The notes under the pieces: generated by a model
Seen by the model: the letters and a program-made list of their open reading frames with translations, nothing else
Told to the model about the DNA's origin: nothing
Database searches by the model: none
Made by a program: the position numbers and the translations under genes
Part shown: positions 22,159 through 30,704 of the stretch, piece after piece
How the letters are laid out: each line of letters starts with the position of its first letter
Position numbering within the stretch: the first letter of the stretch is position 1
Assembly (NCBI GenBank): GCA_024399015.1
Contig: JAKSIC010000032.1
Coordinates: forward strand, 1 to 32,062
Direction of reading: 5' to 3'
Length of the DNA: 32,062 nucleotides
Source of the DNA: Fibrobacter sp.
GTDB taxonomy: Bacteria > Fibrobacterota > Fibrobacteria > Fibrobacterales > Fibrobacteraceae

Positions 22159-23460
22159 ATGGCTACCGCAATCGAATTCGAGAACATCAGCAAGCAGTAC
22201 CGCCTGGGCTTGGTAAGCACAGGCACGCTCAGCCACGACCTCAATCGATTCTGGCAGACCAAGATCCTGCGCCGCGAGGACCCCTACCTCAAAGTGGGCG
22301 AAACCAACGACCGCGCAAGCAAAGGTTCCAGCGACTACGTGTGGGCCCTGAAGGACATCAACTTCAAGGTGGAACAGGGCGACGTCGTGGGCATCATCGG
22401 CCGCAACGGCGCAGGCAAAAGCACGCTCCTCAAGCTGCTCTCCCGCGTGACCGCACCCACCACGGGCATCATCCGCGCCAAGGGCCGCATCGCAAGCCTG
22501 CTTGAAGTGGGCACCGGCTTCCACCCCGAAATGACCGGCCGCGAGAACATCTACATGAACGGCGCCATCATGGGCATGACCCGCGCCGAAATCTCCCGCA
22601 AGCTGGACGAAATCGTAGACTTCAGCGGCTGCGAACGCTACCTCGACACCCCCGTCAAGCGCTACTCCAGCGGCATGACCGTACGCCTGGGCTTCGCCAT
22701 CGCCGCCCACCTGGAACCCGAAATCCTCGTGGTGGACGAAGTGCTGGCCGTAGGCGACGCCGAATTCCAGAAGAAAGCCATCGGCAAGATGCAGGACGTA
22801 AGCAAAGGCGAAGGCCGGACCGTGCTGTTTGTGAGCCATAATATGGGGGCGGTCAGGAACCTGTGCAAGACGGGGATTGTGCTGAATCAAGGACAAGTTG
22901 CATTTGAAGGAAGTGCGGAAGAAGCGATTGGGTTTTATACAAGTAATCAAAACATACAGTTTCCTACCACACGACGATTATCCTCCGAAGACCATCTCAG
23001 CAATATAGCCCTGACAAAAAATCTCGAAATAATAGAAGCAAGGCTGCTTAACGATCCTAGTGAAATTGGAACTGATGAAGATTTGTCCATTGAACTTATT
23101 GTTCAGCAAAATAATCGCAAAAAAGAATATTGCCAATACACAATTCTTTTTTATGACGATGCGGGAAATCGCGTAGAATGTTTTTATACAAACCTTCTTC
23201 ATATACCGAACAAAGACACCTACACGACAAAAATCATTATAAAAAATCACAATTTGTACCAAGGAACATACACTATTAGAGCTACTTTAGGCATTCGTGA
23301 TTTTTCCACCGCTGTAACAAACTACGACGCAACAGCTGATATTTTGGCTTTTACCGTAAAATATCTAAGTAAAAATAAAAAATGCGAATATAGCACTAAC
23401 AGTAAATGGTATAAAAGCATTTATCGAAACATAGAACCATCAAACATTGAATTTTTCTAA
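22159..23460 (+). CDS. wzt: ABC transporter ATPase for polysaccharide export with Wzt-type C-terminal domain
   Basis: 433 residues. The ATPase half (about 1-255) has Walker A GRNGAGKST (about 82-90), signature YSSGM, Walker B ILVVDE and the H-loop FVSHNMG. The C-terminal half (about 275-415) is a beta-rich extension like the Wzt C-terminal domain, which recognises the modified end of the glycan and sets chain specificity. It should work with the Wzm permease at 10711 to export O-antigen-like chains across the inner membrane. Codon choice changes abruptly near 22850-22900: the first half is GC-rich and host-like, the last half AT-rich like the genes after it. The stop is 3 bp before the next ATG. 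Confidence 0.92.
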   Translation: MATAIEFENISKQYRLGLVSTGTLSHDLNRFWQTKILRREDPYLKVGETNDRASKGSSDYVWALKDINFKVEQGDVVGIIGRNGAGKSTLLKLLSRVTAPTTGIIRAKGRIASLLEVGTGFHPEMTGRENIYMNGAIMGMTRAEISRKLDEIVDFSGCERYLDTPVKRYSSGMTVRLGFAIAAHLEPEILVVDEVLAVGDAEFQKKAIGKMQDVSKGEGRTVLFVSHNMGAVRNLCKTGIVLNQGQVAFEGSAEEAIGFYTSNQNIQFPTTRRLSSEDHLSNIALTKNLEIIEARLLNDPSEIGTDEDLSIELIVQQNNRKKEYCQYTILFYDDAGNRVECFYTNLLHIPNKDTYTTKIIIKNHNLYQGTYTIRATLGIRDFSTAVTNYDATADILAFTVKYLSKNKKCEYSTNSKWYKSIYRNIEPSNIEFF

Positions 23461-23463
23461 AAT

Positions 23464-24561
23464 ATGAAAAAACTAGTTCTTGTTGGCGAATTTAATTCAC
23501 CCAACATGGGTGACTCCGTTATTTTTCATGTTTTTTTAGCTCTTTTAAGAAAAGAATATCCCCAAAAAATAATCACAATTGATATATCCGATTATCGAAA
23601 CCCGACTCACTTATTTACACGCGTTATTAATAAAGCCTGCCATTATCTGGGAGATCTTTGGAAATTTGTTACATATCCTTATATGAGAATTAAAACATCA
23701 CTACGCATTCCAACCAATTCCTACATTTGTTTTGTTGGTGGTGCTCTGTGCCAAAATTACTTTGCAAATTCAATCAGTGCTATATTACGAACTGGCAAAG
23801 TAAAAAATTGTTTTATAGACTTTTTTTCAATAGGGATTGGGCCATCATCGCCCCAAAATGAAAAAAAAATATTATCTGCAATATCATCTTGTAACAAGAT
23901 AAAACTAACAATTCGTGATGGTTGGAATTATTGGAACAGCAAACACTTTACTTATCAAATCCAATCTGATATAGCGATTTGTTCATCCCTTATATACAAG
24001 GGTAATGAAAAAAAAGAAAAAATATTGGGCATAGGAGTCATATCTCTTCAAAGCTATAAGTTGAAATATCCTAACAATACACTCACAATAATGCAATACC
24101 AACAAAGTTTAAAGGAACTTATACAAGACGCCATTTCCATGGGATACAAAGTTGAGCTATTTTGCAATGGAGATATTCCCGATTACGACCAAATGCTCCA
24201 AATAAAAGAATACCTTAACAACAATGATGTCAGTATCGCAAGAAGACCCCAAAATCATTTGGAATTGGTTGATTTAATAAATCGATATTCATTTATTATC
24301 GCATCAAGACTTCATGCCATTATCATATCCTATTCATTCCATATACCATTTTTTGCTATCGGCTGGGATCCTAAAGTTGACGATTTTTTAACAAGAATTC
24401 AAAGAAATGATTTGGGAAAGCCTCTTAACTGTATTCCGTCTATTGATTGGAATGATGTACTTCAAAAACAAAATCTTAGAAGCGAAGATTTTCTACTATT
24501 AAAAAAACAGCAAAACACACTAATTCAACGAATAAAGACGATTGTTTCTAATATATCTTAA
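23464..24561 (+). CDS. Polysaccharide pyruvyl transferase family protein
   Basis: 365 residues. VLVGEFNSPNMGDSVIF at the start, SYICFVGGALCQNYF (residues about 88-102), IRDGWNYW, and the C-terminal IASRLHAIIISYSFHIPFFAIGWDPKVDDFL are the landmarks of the WcaK/CsaB/PssM family, which adds pyruvyl ketals (or in some members transfers other groups) to exopolysaccharide sugars. The fold is GT-B-like. The exact acceptor is unknown. It follows wzt by 3 bp with no Shine-Dalgarno, so translation is probably coupled. AT-rich codon use marks it as part of the acquired cassette. Confidence 0.82.
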   Translation: MKKLVLVGEFNSPNMGDSVIFHVFLALLRKEYPQKIITIDISDYRNPTHLFTRVINKACHYLGDLWKFVTYPYMRIKTSLRIPTNSYICFVGGALCQNYFANSISAILRTGKVKNCFIDFFSIGIGPSSPQNEKKILSAISSCNKIKLTIRDGWNYWNSKHFTYQIQSDIAICSSLIYKGNEKKEKILGIGVISLQSYKLKYPNNTLTIMQYQQSLKELIQDAISMGYKVELFCNGDIPDYDQMLQIKEYLNNNDVSIARRPQNHLELVDLINRYSFIIASRLHAIIISYSFHIPFFAIGWDPKVDDFLTRIQRNDLGKPLNCIPSIDWNDVLQKQNLRSEDFLLLKKQQNTLIQRIKTIVSNIS

Positions 24562-24623
24562 AAATGTTTTAGCACAACTTATTGTACACTAAAGAAAATC
24601 ATTTTATTTTTTTAATATTTACC

Positions 24624-25757
24624 ATGCCCCTCCTCTTTGATCTTTCTGCAACACAGCCTAGTGCCGCCATCAAACGTCATGGTGGAGGTAAATATTGCGA
24701 AATGTTATTCTTCGCAATGTGTCAAAGAGAACTCAAATTTCAAGCATTTTGGGATTCAAGCAGGTATATAAATCCAGAAGTTCTACAATCTGCAAAAAAA
24801 GCAAACATACAGCTTCACGACATCAGAAATACATCCCTAGACAACATCGCAAAAACACAAAATATTACGCATATTTACTCCGCTCTTCCAGAAGGTATTC
24901 TACCGTGGCCAAATTGCAAAATCCTAGGCACAGTCCATGGTTTACGGTCATTAGAAATGCCGTTCGATTTTTTCTCTCATTGGCAGTTAGACAACGGATT
25001 TATAGGGTTAAATACACTATTAGCATGGAAGAACAACAGGAAACATAAAAGTCTACTAAAAACGTACTATAAAGAGCTTCTAAACAGAAGTAATTTTGAC
25101 TTTGTTACCGTGTCCAATCATTCCAAAAGAGTGATCCAAGAAGTTTGCGGGAAATCGAACATTCCTGTATTTTATCCTCCATCAACTACAATCCAAACAT
25201 CTGTCCAAGAAAACAAGGAAAAATATTTTCTTTTGGTTTCCGCAGACCGGATTGAAAAAAACTGCACTCGAGCAATCATCGCCCTAGACCAACTAATATC
25301 AGCCAAAAAAATATCTAGTGATTTTTTTGTCAAAATAACAGGCTGTCAAGAAAATAAAGCACGCTATAGAATAAGAAACAAAGACAACTTTAGGTTCCTA
25401 GGCTATATTGAAGAAGACGAACTCAACAGCCTATACGCAAACGCATTCGCCTTTATATACCCCTCCTTAAACGAAGGTTTCGGCTACCCTCCATTAGAGG
25501 CTATGAAATTCGGTTCGCCCGTTCTCGCATCCAATGCTGCGTCAATCCCAGAAGTTTGCGGAAACGCAGCTTTGTACTTCAATCCAACATCAATCAACGA
25601 AATAAAGCTCAAAATTCTCGATTTGCTAAATGAAGACACATATGCCAACTTGAAAAAAACAGGTCTATCTAGATTTAAAGAAATTGAAGCGAAACAGAAC
25701 GATGATTTGAACAATCTCATAGATTGGATTATTTATAACTCCCCGGCAAACAAATGA
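24624..25757 (+). CDS. Glycosyltransferase family 4
   Basis: 377 residues from the ATG at 24624 (MPLLFDLSATQPSAAIKRHG, a common GT4 beginning); the TTG at 24582 adds an unlikely extension. GT-B fold: an N-terminal acceptor half with ILGTVHGLRSLEMPFDF, and a C-terminal nucleotide-sugar half with LLVSADRIEKNCTRAI (about 205-220), FRFLGYIEEDELNSLYANAF and the E-x7-E motif YPSLNEGFGYPPLEAMKFG (about 285-305), then SIPEVCGNAALYFNP. Cytoplasmic, adding one sugar to the repeat unit; the sugar is not predictable. It overlaps the next gene by 4 bp (ATGA). Confidence 0.88.
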   Translation: MPLLFDLSATQPSAAIKRHGGGKYCEMLFFAMCQRELKFQAFWDSSRYINPEVLQSAKKANIQLHDIRNTSLDNIAKTQNITHIYSALPEGILPWPNCKILGTVHGLRSLEMPFDFFSHWQLDNGFIGLNTLLAWKNNRKHKSLLKTYYKELLNRSNFDFVTVSNHSKRVIQEVCGKSNIPVFYPPSTTIQTSVQENKEKYFLLVSADRIEKNCTRAIIALDQLISAKKISSDFFVKITGCQENKARYRIRNKDNFRFLGYIEEDELNSLYANAFAFIYPSLNEGFGYPPLEAMKFGSPVLASNAASIPEVCGNAALYFNPTSINEIKLKILDLLNEDTYANLKKTGLSRFKEIEAKQNDDLNNLIDWIIYNSPANK

Positions 25758-26566
25758 TTTTAGAAAAACTTCGTAACAACCCAACTTGTATCAAAATCTA
25801 TTCATACCTAAAATGGCATGAACGTTTTGCACTAATCAAAAATTTCGGGTTCAAATATAAATGCCCTTTTTGCGGTTATCATGCTAGAAAATTTATTCAA
25901 ATTGGACAAACACATAAAGTCATTTTTGAGAAAGAAATTATAGGGTGCGGGCAGCGATTTGCCGAGTGTACAAAATGCGGTTCAACAGACAAAGAACGAC
26001 TTGTATTCACGTATTTACAAAATTGCACCAACCTCTTTGCAGATCCAAGCAAGTCCGTTCTTCACATGGCCCCCGAGTTGAGCTTAAGCAAGCAATTTTT
26101 CAAGCACAAGTTCAAAGAATATGTATGTGGTGATTTCTTTGCCCCAGGCTATGAGGACGCCTATCCAAGCTATGTAAAAAACATCAACATTTTAGATATT
26201 CCGTACAATGCAAATTACTTCGATGTTGTAATATGCAACCACGTTTTAGAGCATGTAGAAGAAGATGTCAAGGGAATGTCCGAAATTTTTCGTGTACTGA
26301 AGAATGGTGGTTTTGCCATACTTCAAGTACCAATTTCATATAAAATTGAGAAAACATACGAAGATTTCAGCATAACAGATTCTAAGCTTCGCGAAAAAGC
26401 ATTTGGACAATGCAACCATGTAAGAATTTACGGTCCTGATTATGTTGATAGGCTTAAAAGCGTCGGATTTAAAGTAGACGTAATATCAAATTTAGCGCAG
26501 ACCTATCCCAAAGCCGGATTAAATGCAAAAGAAAAAATTTTTATTTGCCGCAAAGTTGACCTATAA
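25754..26566 (+). CDS. SAM-dependent methyltransferase with N-terminal zinc-ribbon-like part
   Basis: 270 residues. Residues 34-75 hold CPFCGYH, then CGQRFAECTKCGS, a cysteine arrangement expected to bind zinc. A class I methyltransferase (Methyltransf_11 type) follows: SVLHMAPELSLSKQF, YVCGDFF, NILDIPYNANYFDVVICNHV (motif with the acidic cofactor-binding residue), LEHVEEDVKGMSEIFRVL and GGFAILQVP. Two Cys-rich knuckles before a methyltransferase are common in surface-glycan loci. A role in methylating a sugar, perhaps as a chain end that the Wzt C-terminal domain recognises, is inferred from context. It overlaps the GT4 gene by ATGA, and the next gene converges on it after 17 bp. Confidence 0.82.
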   Translation: MILEKLRNNPTCIKIYSYLKWHERFALIKNFGFKYKCPFCGYHARKFIQIGQTHKVIFEKEIIGCGQRFAECTKCGSTDKERLVFTYLQNCTNLFADPSKSVLHMAPELSLSKQFFKHKFKEYVCGDFFAPGYEDAYPSYVKNINILDIPYNANYFDVVICNHVLEHVEEDVKGMSEIFRVLKNGGFAILQVPISYKIEKTYEDFSITDSKLREKAFGQCNHVRIYGPDYVDRLKSVGFKVDVISNLAQTYPKAGLNAKEKIFICRKVDL

Positions 26567-26583
26567 ATCATATATAGATTCAT

Positions 26584-27552
26584 TTAAAAAACGGACGAAA
26601 ATTTTCTCACAAACTTTTCAACTAAATCAAACCTAGACTTCTTGCCCAACATTTTCCTTTCAAACATATCTCGAACAAGACCGTATAGCGCGGTCTTTTT
26701 TAATTCATAGTCAACATTATCGTACAACTGAACCGGGCCATCAAACGCTTCCAACGGGTTCTTTAACATCAGCACAACATAGTCATTAAGCCCATCCTTT
26801 TTTACTATTTCCCAAAAAGACTTTCGTTGAAAAACATAAGGTTTATCACCTTTTTCCTTCATCCAGCCAGTAAAGAAATGAACCAGTTTTGCTTTGGGGA
26901 AATATTTCCAAGACCGACTAATCTGGGAATTGTAATTCCCTGGTAACAACGGAACATCATCTCCATACAATTGCTTAAAGGCATAGTTCAAAGATGGCAT
27001 GTCAATATAATATCCAGACTTTGATGTTTCCAACCATTTTTCATGCCATATTTTAAAAAACTTTCGAGCCTTTTCAGAATCACGAGAAAACAGCACACCT
27101 CCATTCACATATTTCCGAACTTTAGGATCGCAATTCGTACGCTCAAAATCCTGATTTACACCCTCAATAGACTGACTTTCATTTAGTAAGCAATGAGCAT
27201 CAAGCACACCCATTACATCCGCAGTAAAATCAGATTCATCTACTGGTGAAGCCCACACTGTATCCGAATCCACATACAAAAAATCTCCATCAACAATAGA
27301 TCGCAGGGTCGTTTTCAATGTTCTTGACCTAGCGATACTCGGAACAGAATCTTCAAAATCACACACTACATATTCATCAACAAGATCTCTAAGCACCACT
27401 AAGGACTTGTCGTTGCCTTTATCCATTTTATCATCTACAATCAGCGCAATTTTTGCTGATTGAGACACAAATTTCAAGGATGCAACAGAAACCAAGGTTT
27501 GTTCTTGATAAAAACCTTCCGTAGATCCAACTAATACATAAACAAACTTCAT
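26584..27552 (-). CDS. Glycosyltransferase, GT8-like
   Basis: 322 residues. Starts MKFVYVLVGSTEGFYQEQTL, with VDGDFLYVDSDTVW (about 88-101) carrying the DxD metal-binding motif, YVNGGVLFSRDSE (about 143-155) and LVHFFTGW near the end, the HxxGxxKPW-like position of GT8 enzymes. GT-A fold; retaining transferase expected if the family call holds. It is the only reverse gene between two plus-strand blocks, and it diverges from the GT2 gene at 27605 with a 52-bp AT-rich spacer containing the palindrome GTTATA-TTTAA-TTATAAC-like sequence. AT-rich codon use. Confidence 0.7.
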   Translation of the reverse strand: MKFVYVLVGSTEGFYQEQTLVSVASLKFVSQSAKIALIVDDKMDKGNDKSLVVLRDLVDEYVVCDFEDSVPSIARSRTLKTTLRSIVDGDFLYVDSDTVWASPVDESDFTADVMGVLDAHCLLNESQSIEGVNQDFERTNCDPKVRKYVNGGVLFSRDSEKARKFFKIWHEKWLETSKSGYYIDMPSLNYAFKQLYGDDVPLLPGNYNSQISRSWKYFPKAKLVHFFTGWMKEKGDKPYVFQRKSFWEIVKKDGLNDYVVLMLKNPLEAFDGPVQLYDNVDYELKKTALYGLVRDMFERKMLGKKSRFDLVEKFVRKFSSVF

Positions 27553-27604
27553 CGTAAGCCCTTCATAATGTTATATTTAATTATAACAATTAATTGTCTT
27601 TTGT

Positions 27605-28630
27605 ATGATTAAAGTTTCCGTCATCGTACCTGTCTATACAGTTCCCTTAGAGTATCTAAGAGAATGTTTCGACTCTCTTAAAGACCAAACAATGCGAGAA
27701 TGCGAGTTCATCATAATCTCAGACGGAGCTCCAGATGCAGAATGTGCAATTTGTGATGAATATGCAAAAAACGATCCAAGATTTAAATTCTTCCGCAAAG
27801 AACATGCCGGGGTTTCTGCAACCAGAAATTACGGAATTGAACAAGCGCAAGGCAAGTACATCACATTCGTTGATGCTGACGATAAGATTGTTTCAACAAA
27901 TTGTGAGATTGCATATAATTTTGCACAAGAACATTCTAGCGACATTGTAATATGGGAAGCCGAAAGATTCGGATGTACCAAACGAAAGTCTAAATTTTAC
28001 AAAAATGAATTAATCGACACCATTGAATACGAAGAAACTCTAAACATTTGCAAAAACACTGTCTTCACATTCTCTGAACGGTACAGCATATTTTCTCTCG
28101 TATGTTGCAAGCTTTTCAAAAAAAAATTACTCCAAGAAAACAATCTTAAATATCCGACGGATTTATCATTCAACGAAGACCGTTTGTTCAACATCTCCGC
28201 ATTTAAGGCTGCAAAAAAAATATCTTATCTAAATAAGCCTTTCTATTTCTATCGAATTCACAATCAGTCTACATCTCACAAATTCGTCAACAACGCTTTT
28301 TATGAATTTACAAAATTTTTAAAAATGTTTGATTCAAACGATGCTAAGCTTTACAAAAGTTCGGTATCTCATGAATATGTTAGATCGTTTTTTTTAAGCT
28401 GGGCTTCTTATTATCTGCATCCGGCAAATAAAACGAATTTAAAGCAAAACATTTTACAATTAAAAGCAATCATCCTTTCAAAAGATTTTCAAACACACAT
28501 AAAGGGTGTTTCAATATGCAATTTTTCATTCTTATTAGGAATTGAAATAGTCTTCTTTAGGCGACGCTGTACCTTGCCGCTTTACCTTCACTACATCAAG
28601 TTTTTAATACTCACCCGAGTAAAAAAATAG
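27605..28630 (+). CDS. Glycosyltransferase family 2
   Basis: 341 residues. Classic GT2 beginning: KVSVIVPVYTVPLEYLRECF (residues 3-22), EFIIISDGAPDA, GVSATRNYGIEQAQGKYITFVDADD (about 76-100, with the DxD), and FNEDRLFNISAFKAAKKISYL near 193-213. Inverting transferase in the cytoplasm, specificity unknown. The C-terminal third (from about 225) is basic and amphipathic, which might associate with the membrane. No Shine-Dalgarno is present. It converges with the GT2 gene at 28647 with only 16 bp between the stops and no clear terminator. Confidence 0.88.
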   Translation: MIKVSVIVPVYTVPLEYLRECFDSLKDQTMRECEFIIISDGAPDAECAICDEYAKNDPRFKFFRKEHAGVSATRNYGIEQAQGKYITFVDADDKIVSTNCEIAYNFAQEHSSDIVIWEAERFGCTKRKSKFYKNELIDTIEYEETLNICKNTVFTFSERYSIFSLVCCKLFKKKLLQENNLKYPTDLSFNEDRLFNISAFKAAKKISYLNKPFYFYRIHNQSTSHKFVNNAFYEFTKFLKMFDSNDAKLYKSSVSHEYVRSFFLSWASYYLHPANKTNLKQNILQLKAIILSKDFQTHIKGVSICNFSFLLGIEIVFFRRRCTLPLYLHYIKFLILTRVKK

Positions 28631-28646
28631 GCTGATACTAAGTACA

Positions 28647-29516
28647 TCAACGAAGTTTCATTCTTATCCCATCAAGCAGTCCCTTTAGGGCTGCTTTTAA
28701 TTTTGCAAATGAGTTTTTCTCAAAAAATGGGACAATGAAAACTCTGGCCAGCAGTTCAGTGGTGATACTTATTTTATTCACGTAACGATTATATTTTCTA
28801 ATGAAATAAACCGTATTGCGAGAAATGTAATAGTGTCGTATTGGGGAATGGTTTGTTAATATGCAATCTCGGCCAAGAATTTTGATTTTTTTCGCATGAC
28901 CGATTTCATGCAAAAGTCCAACAAAATCAACTTTTAAAATACGATAACCACTCTCGTGCAAAGACAAACAATAATCAAAATCCACATAATCAATAAACAT
29001 TTGATTATCAAAGCCGCCTATATTTTTTGCAACACAAGCGTTCATCAAACATCCTGACGTAATCGCTACAGGAACAAATTGGAGTTCACGTTCTTTATAA
29101 CTCTTAAATTTTAAATGTCTCTCAATAATCCCATTGGAAACAATCCCTGTATTACGATCATAAATGCCGCATGACAACATTCCAACGTTCTCTGCATTCA
29201 AATACTTTTTATAGCAATCTATCAAACCTTCTTTACAAACAGAATCTTGATCCAAAGTCAGCAGCCACACGTCACCATGTTCCGTCACATAATCCACACA
29301 CTGATTCAAGGCGAACGCAATACCTTCATTCTTTCTATTCAAAATTAAATGACAATCAAATTGACTAGCAAGATCCCTGACATCATCAACATTCTGCGAT
29401 CCATTATCAACAATAACCAAACTATCAACTTGAGACCTTACGGATTCAAGGTTTGCACGTAGGCGATTTTTTTCTGGATTATATGTTACAATAGATGCCC
29501 AAATTTTTTTGCACAT
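28647..29516 (-). CDS. Glycosyltransferase family 2, rhamnosyltransferase-like
   Basis: 289 residues. IWASIVTYNPEKNRLRANLE (5-24), SLVIVDNGSQN, LNRKNEGIAFALNQCVDY, WLLTLDQDSV (about 82-91, with the DQD metal motif) and FDNQMFIDYVDFDYCLSLHE (about 169-188). This pattern matches the dTDP-rhamnosyltransferase-type GT2 group (RgpF/WbbL neighbours), although the sugar cannot be predicted and could be dTDP-Fuc4N or another donor. It starts 7 bp after the stop of the small antitoxin-like gene, so the two are likely co-transcribed on the minus strand. Confidence 0.85.
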   Translation of the reverse strand: MCKKIWASIVTYNPEKNRLRANLESVRSQVDSLVIVDNGSQNVDDVRDLASQFDCHLILNRKNEGIAFALNQCVDYVTEHGDVWLLTLDQDSVCKEGLIDCYKKYLNAENVGMLSCGIYDRNTGIVSNGIIERHLKFKSYKERELQFVPVAITSGCLMNACVAKNIGGFDNQMFIDYVDFDYCLSLHESGYRILKVDFVGLLHEIGHAKKIKILGRDCILTNHSPIRHYYISRNTVYFIRKYNRYVNKISITTELLARVFIVPFFEKNSFAKLKAALKGLLDGIRMKLR

Positions 29517-29523
29517 AAATCAA

Positions 29524-29757
29524 TCAACCATAAATACCGAATCTTTCATCAAGACATTCGTTCATAGATTCTCGAACATTTATAGACTCTGCATCAACAC
29601 AACCAGAAAAATTTTTCAGCAAGGTTACATCGCCCTTCATAGCAGAATTTTTCCAGCAGCTCATTGCGTCAAGCAGAACAACAAGCAATTTTGCCTGTTG
29701 TTCTGCAGTAAGTAACAAAACGCTCTCCGTATATTCAGCAAAAACAGTTTCCGACAT
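29524..29757 (-). CDS. Small antitoxin-like protein
   Basis: 77 residues from the ATG at 29757 (MSETVFAEYTESVLLLTAEQ). I do not recognise a named family. The helical, acidic composition, LTAEQQAKLLVVLLDAM and the C-terminal MNECLDERFGIYG resemble small antitoxins found in front of PIN toxins, but no toxin follows; the next gene, 7 bp downstream, is a glycosyltransferase. A TATATT box lies 12 bp before the ATG (29764-29769) and there is no Shine-Dalgarno, so this may be a leaderless gene. The alternative TTG start at 29787 would place that box inside the gene. Confidence 0.5.
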   Translation of the reverse strand: MSETVFAEYTESVLLLTAEQQAKLLVVLLDAMSCWKNSAMKGDVTLLKNFSGCVDAESINVRESMNECLDERFGIYG

Positions 29758-29763
29758 ATCGTT

Positions 29764-29769
29764 AATATA
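29764..29769 (-). promoter_or_regulatory. TATATT box 12 bp before the small antitoxin-like gene
   Basis: TATATTaacgatATG on the minus strand; the spacing is the same as for the permease and Gfo/Idh genes. Confidence 0.45.
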
Positions 29770-29796
29770 TAAATAGTCTTCGACCAATGCAAGCCA

Positions 29797-30633
29797 TCAC
29801 AGCCTATTGAACTTTCTCATTTCCTTATCCAAGAAAGTATCCACGTATTTGGCGTAGATTAAGGTCGTATCCAAGTTGCGGTGGCCTAACAGCTTACTTG
29901 TAGCCGGCAGCGGAATTCCTAAGGAAATGCAAGTTGTTGCGAAAGTATGTCGAGCCAAATGGCAATGGATATACTTTGTAAATCCAAGTTTCTTCGCCGC
30001 CTTGCGTAAGCGACGATTGAAGGTGCAGTTTTCCACCACATGGAAAACAGGCTCGCATCCACTCAATTTTGAGGGCAACAGCAGCCGTGCCTGAACGGGA
30101 ATAGGAATATAAACAACCTCCCCCGTCTTATGAGTCTGCTTACGGATTTTCCAATCGTAAATTTCGCTAGCCTTCAAAGAACACAAGTCACTATAACGAA
30201 GCCCAGTAAAGCAACTAAACAAAAAGATCTTGATACATTCTTGTTCCTTTTCCGTTAGTCTCGCATGGTTATCCGAAAAACTGAGATAAAGCTGTTTCAG
30301 CTCACGAGTCGTAAGAAAACCTCGACGGGTAAAAACACGACCTATTTTCACCCCCGCAAAAGGATCAATTTCTATCAGCCCCACCTTGCGCAATCGATTG
30401 ACAAATATCCTGAAAACTTGCAACGCCTTGGTTACCGTCGCCGGCTTATTTCCCTTTTCCTGCAAATGAGCCTTAAAGTCACGAATTACTTTTTCATCAA
30501 TAATATTACACTCAAGATCAGGCATAAAGTAACGAATCTTGCGCAAGTTCCACTGATAGGTTTTGATGGTCGCCTCAGTCAGTTCACCAGGGTTATTTTT
30601 CAAATCTTCGATTGCAGCGTCATAAAAAAGCAT
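29797..30633 (-). CDS. Tyrosine recombinase / site-specific integrase
   Basis: 278 residues from the ATG at 30633, which has AGGAGG 4 bp upstream. N-terminal SAM-like core-binding domain (about 1-100, TEATIKTYQWNLRKIRYFM, RDFKAHLQEKGNKPATVTKAL), then the catalytic domain: CFTGLRYSDLCSLKASEI with the first Arg (about 155-170), THKTGEVVYIPI with the Lys, HLARHTFATTC with His-x-x-Arg, LLGHRNLDTTLIYAKY with the last His and the nucleophilic Tyr. All catalytic residues are present, so it should be active. It lies 70 bp from the C-terminal pilin fragment and points away from it, at the right end of the accessory segment, as integrases of islands often do. XerC/D-like in size. Confidence 0.9.
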   Translation of the reverse strand: MLFYDAAIEDLKNNPGELTEATIKTYQWNLRKIRYFMPDLECNIIDEKVIRDFKAHLQEKGNKPATVTKALQVFRIFVNRLRKVGLIEIDPFAGVKIGRVFTRRGFLTTRELKQLYLSFSDNHARLTEKEQECIKIFLFSCFTGLRYSDLCSLKASEIYDWKIRKQTHKTGEVVYIPIPVQARLLLPSKLSGCEPVFHVVENCTFNRRLRKAAKKLGFTKYIHCHLARHTFATTCISLGIPLPATSKLLGHRNLDTTLIYAKYVDTFLDKEMRKFNRL

Positions 30634-30647
30634 ATAGCCTCCTAGTA

Positions 30648-30663
30648 CCTGGAACATTCCAGG
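30648..30663. other. Palindrome upstream of the integrase gene
   Basis: CCTGGAA-CA-TTCCAGG: perfect 7-bp arms with a 2-bp centre, located 15 bp upstream of the integrase ATG and next to the pilin fragment. It could be an operator of the integrase gene or a recombinase binding site. Confidence 0.5.
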
Positions 30664-30704
30664 AACGCGCAAACATTGAAAAATGCAAATGCAATTTCAA
30701 CTCG

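Noticed and set aside
30612-30704. 5' part of the open frame leading into the pilin C-terminal fragment, as a genuine gene start
   Set aside because: The proposed start lies inside the integrase gene on the other strand, the residues do not resemble a pilin leader or helix, and no ribosome-binding site is present.
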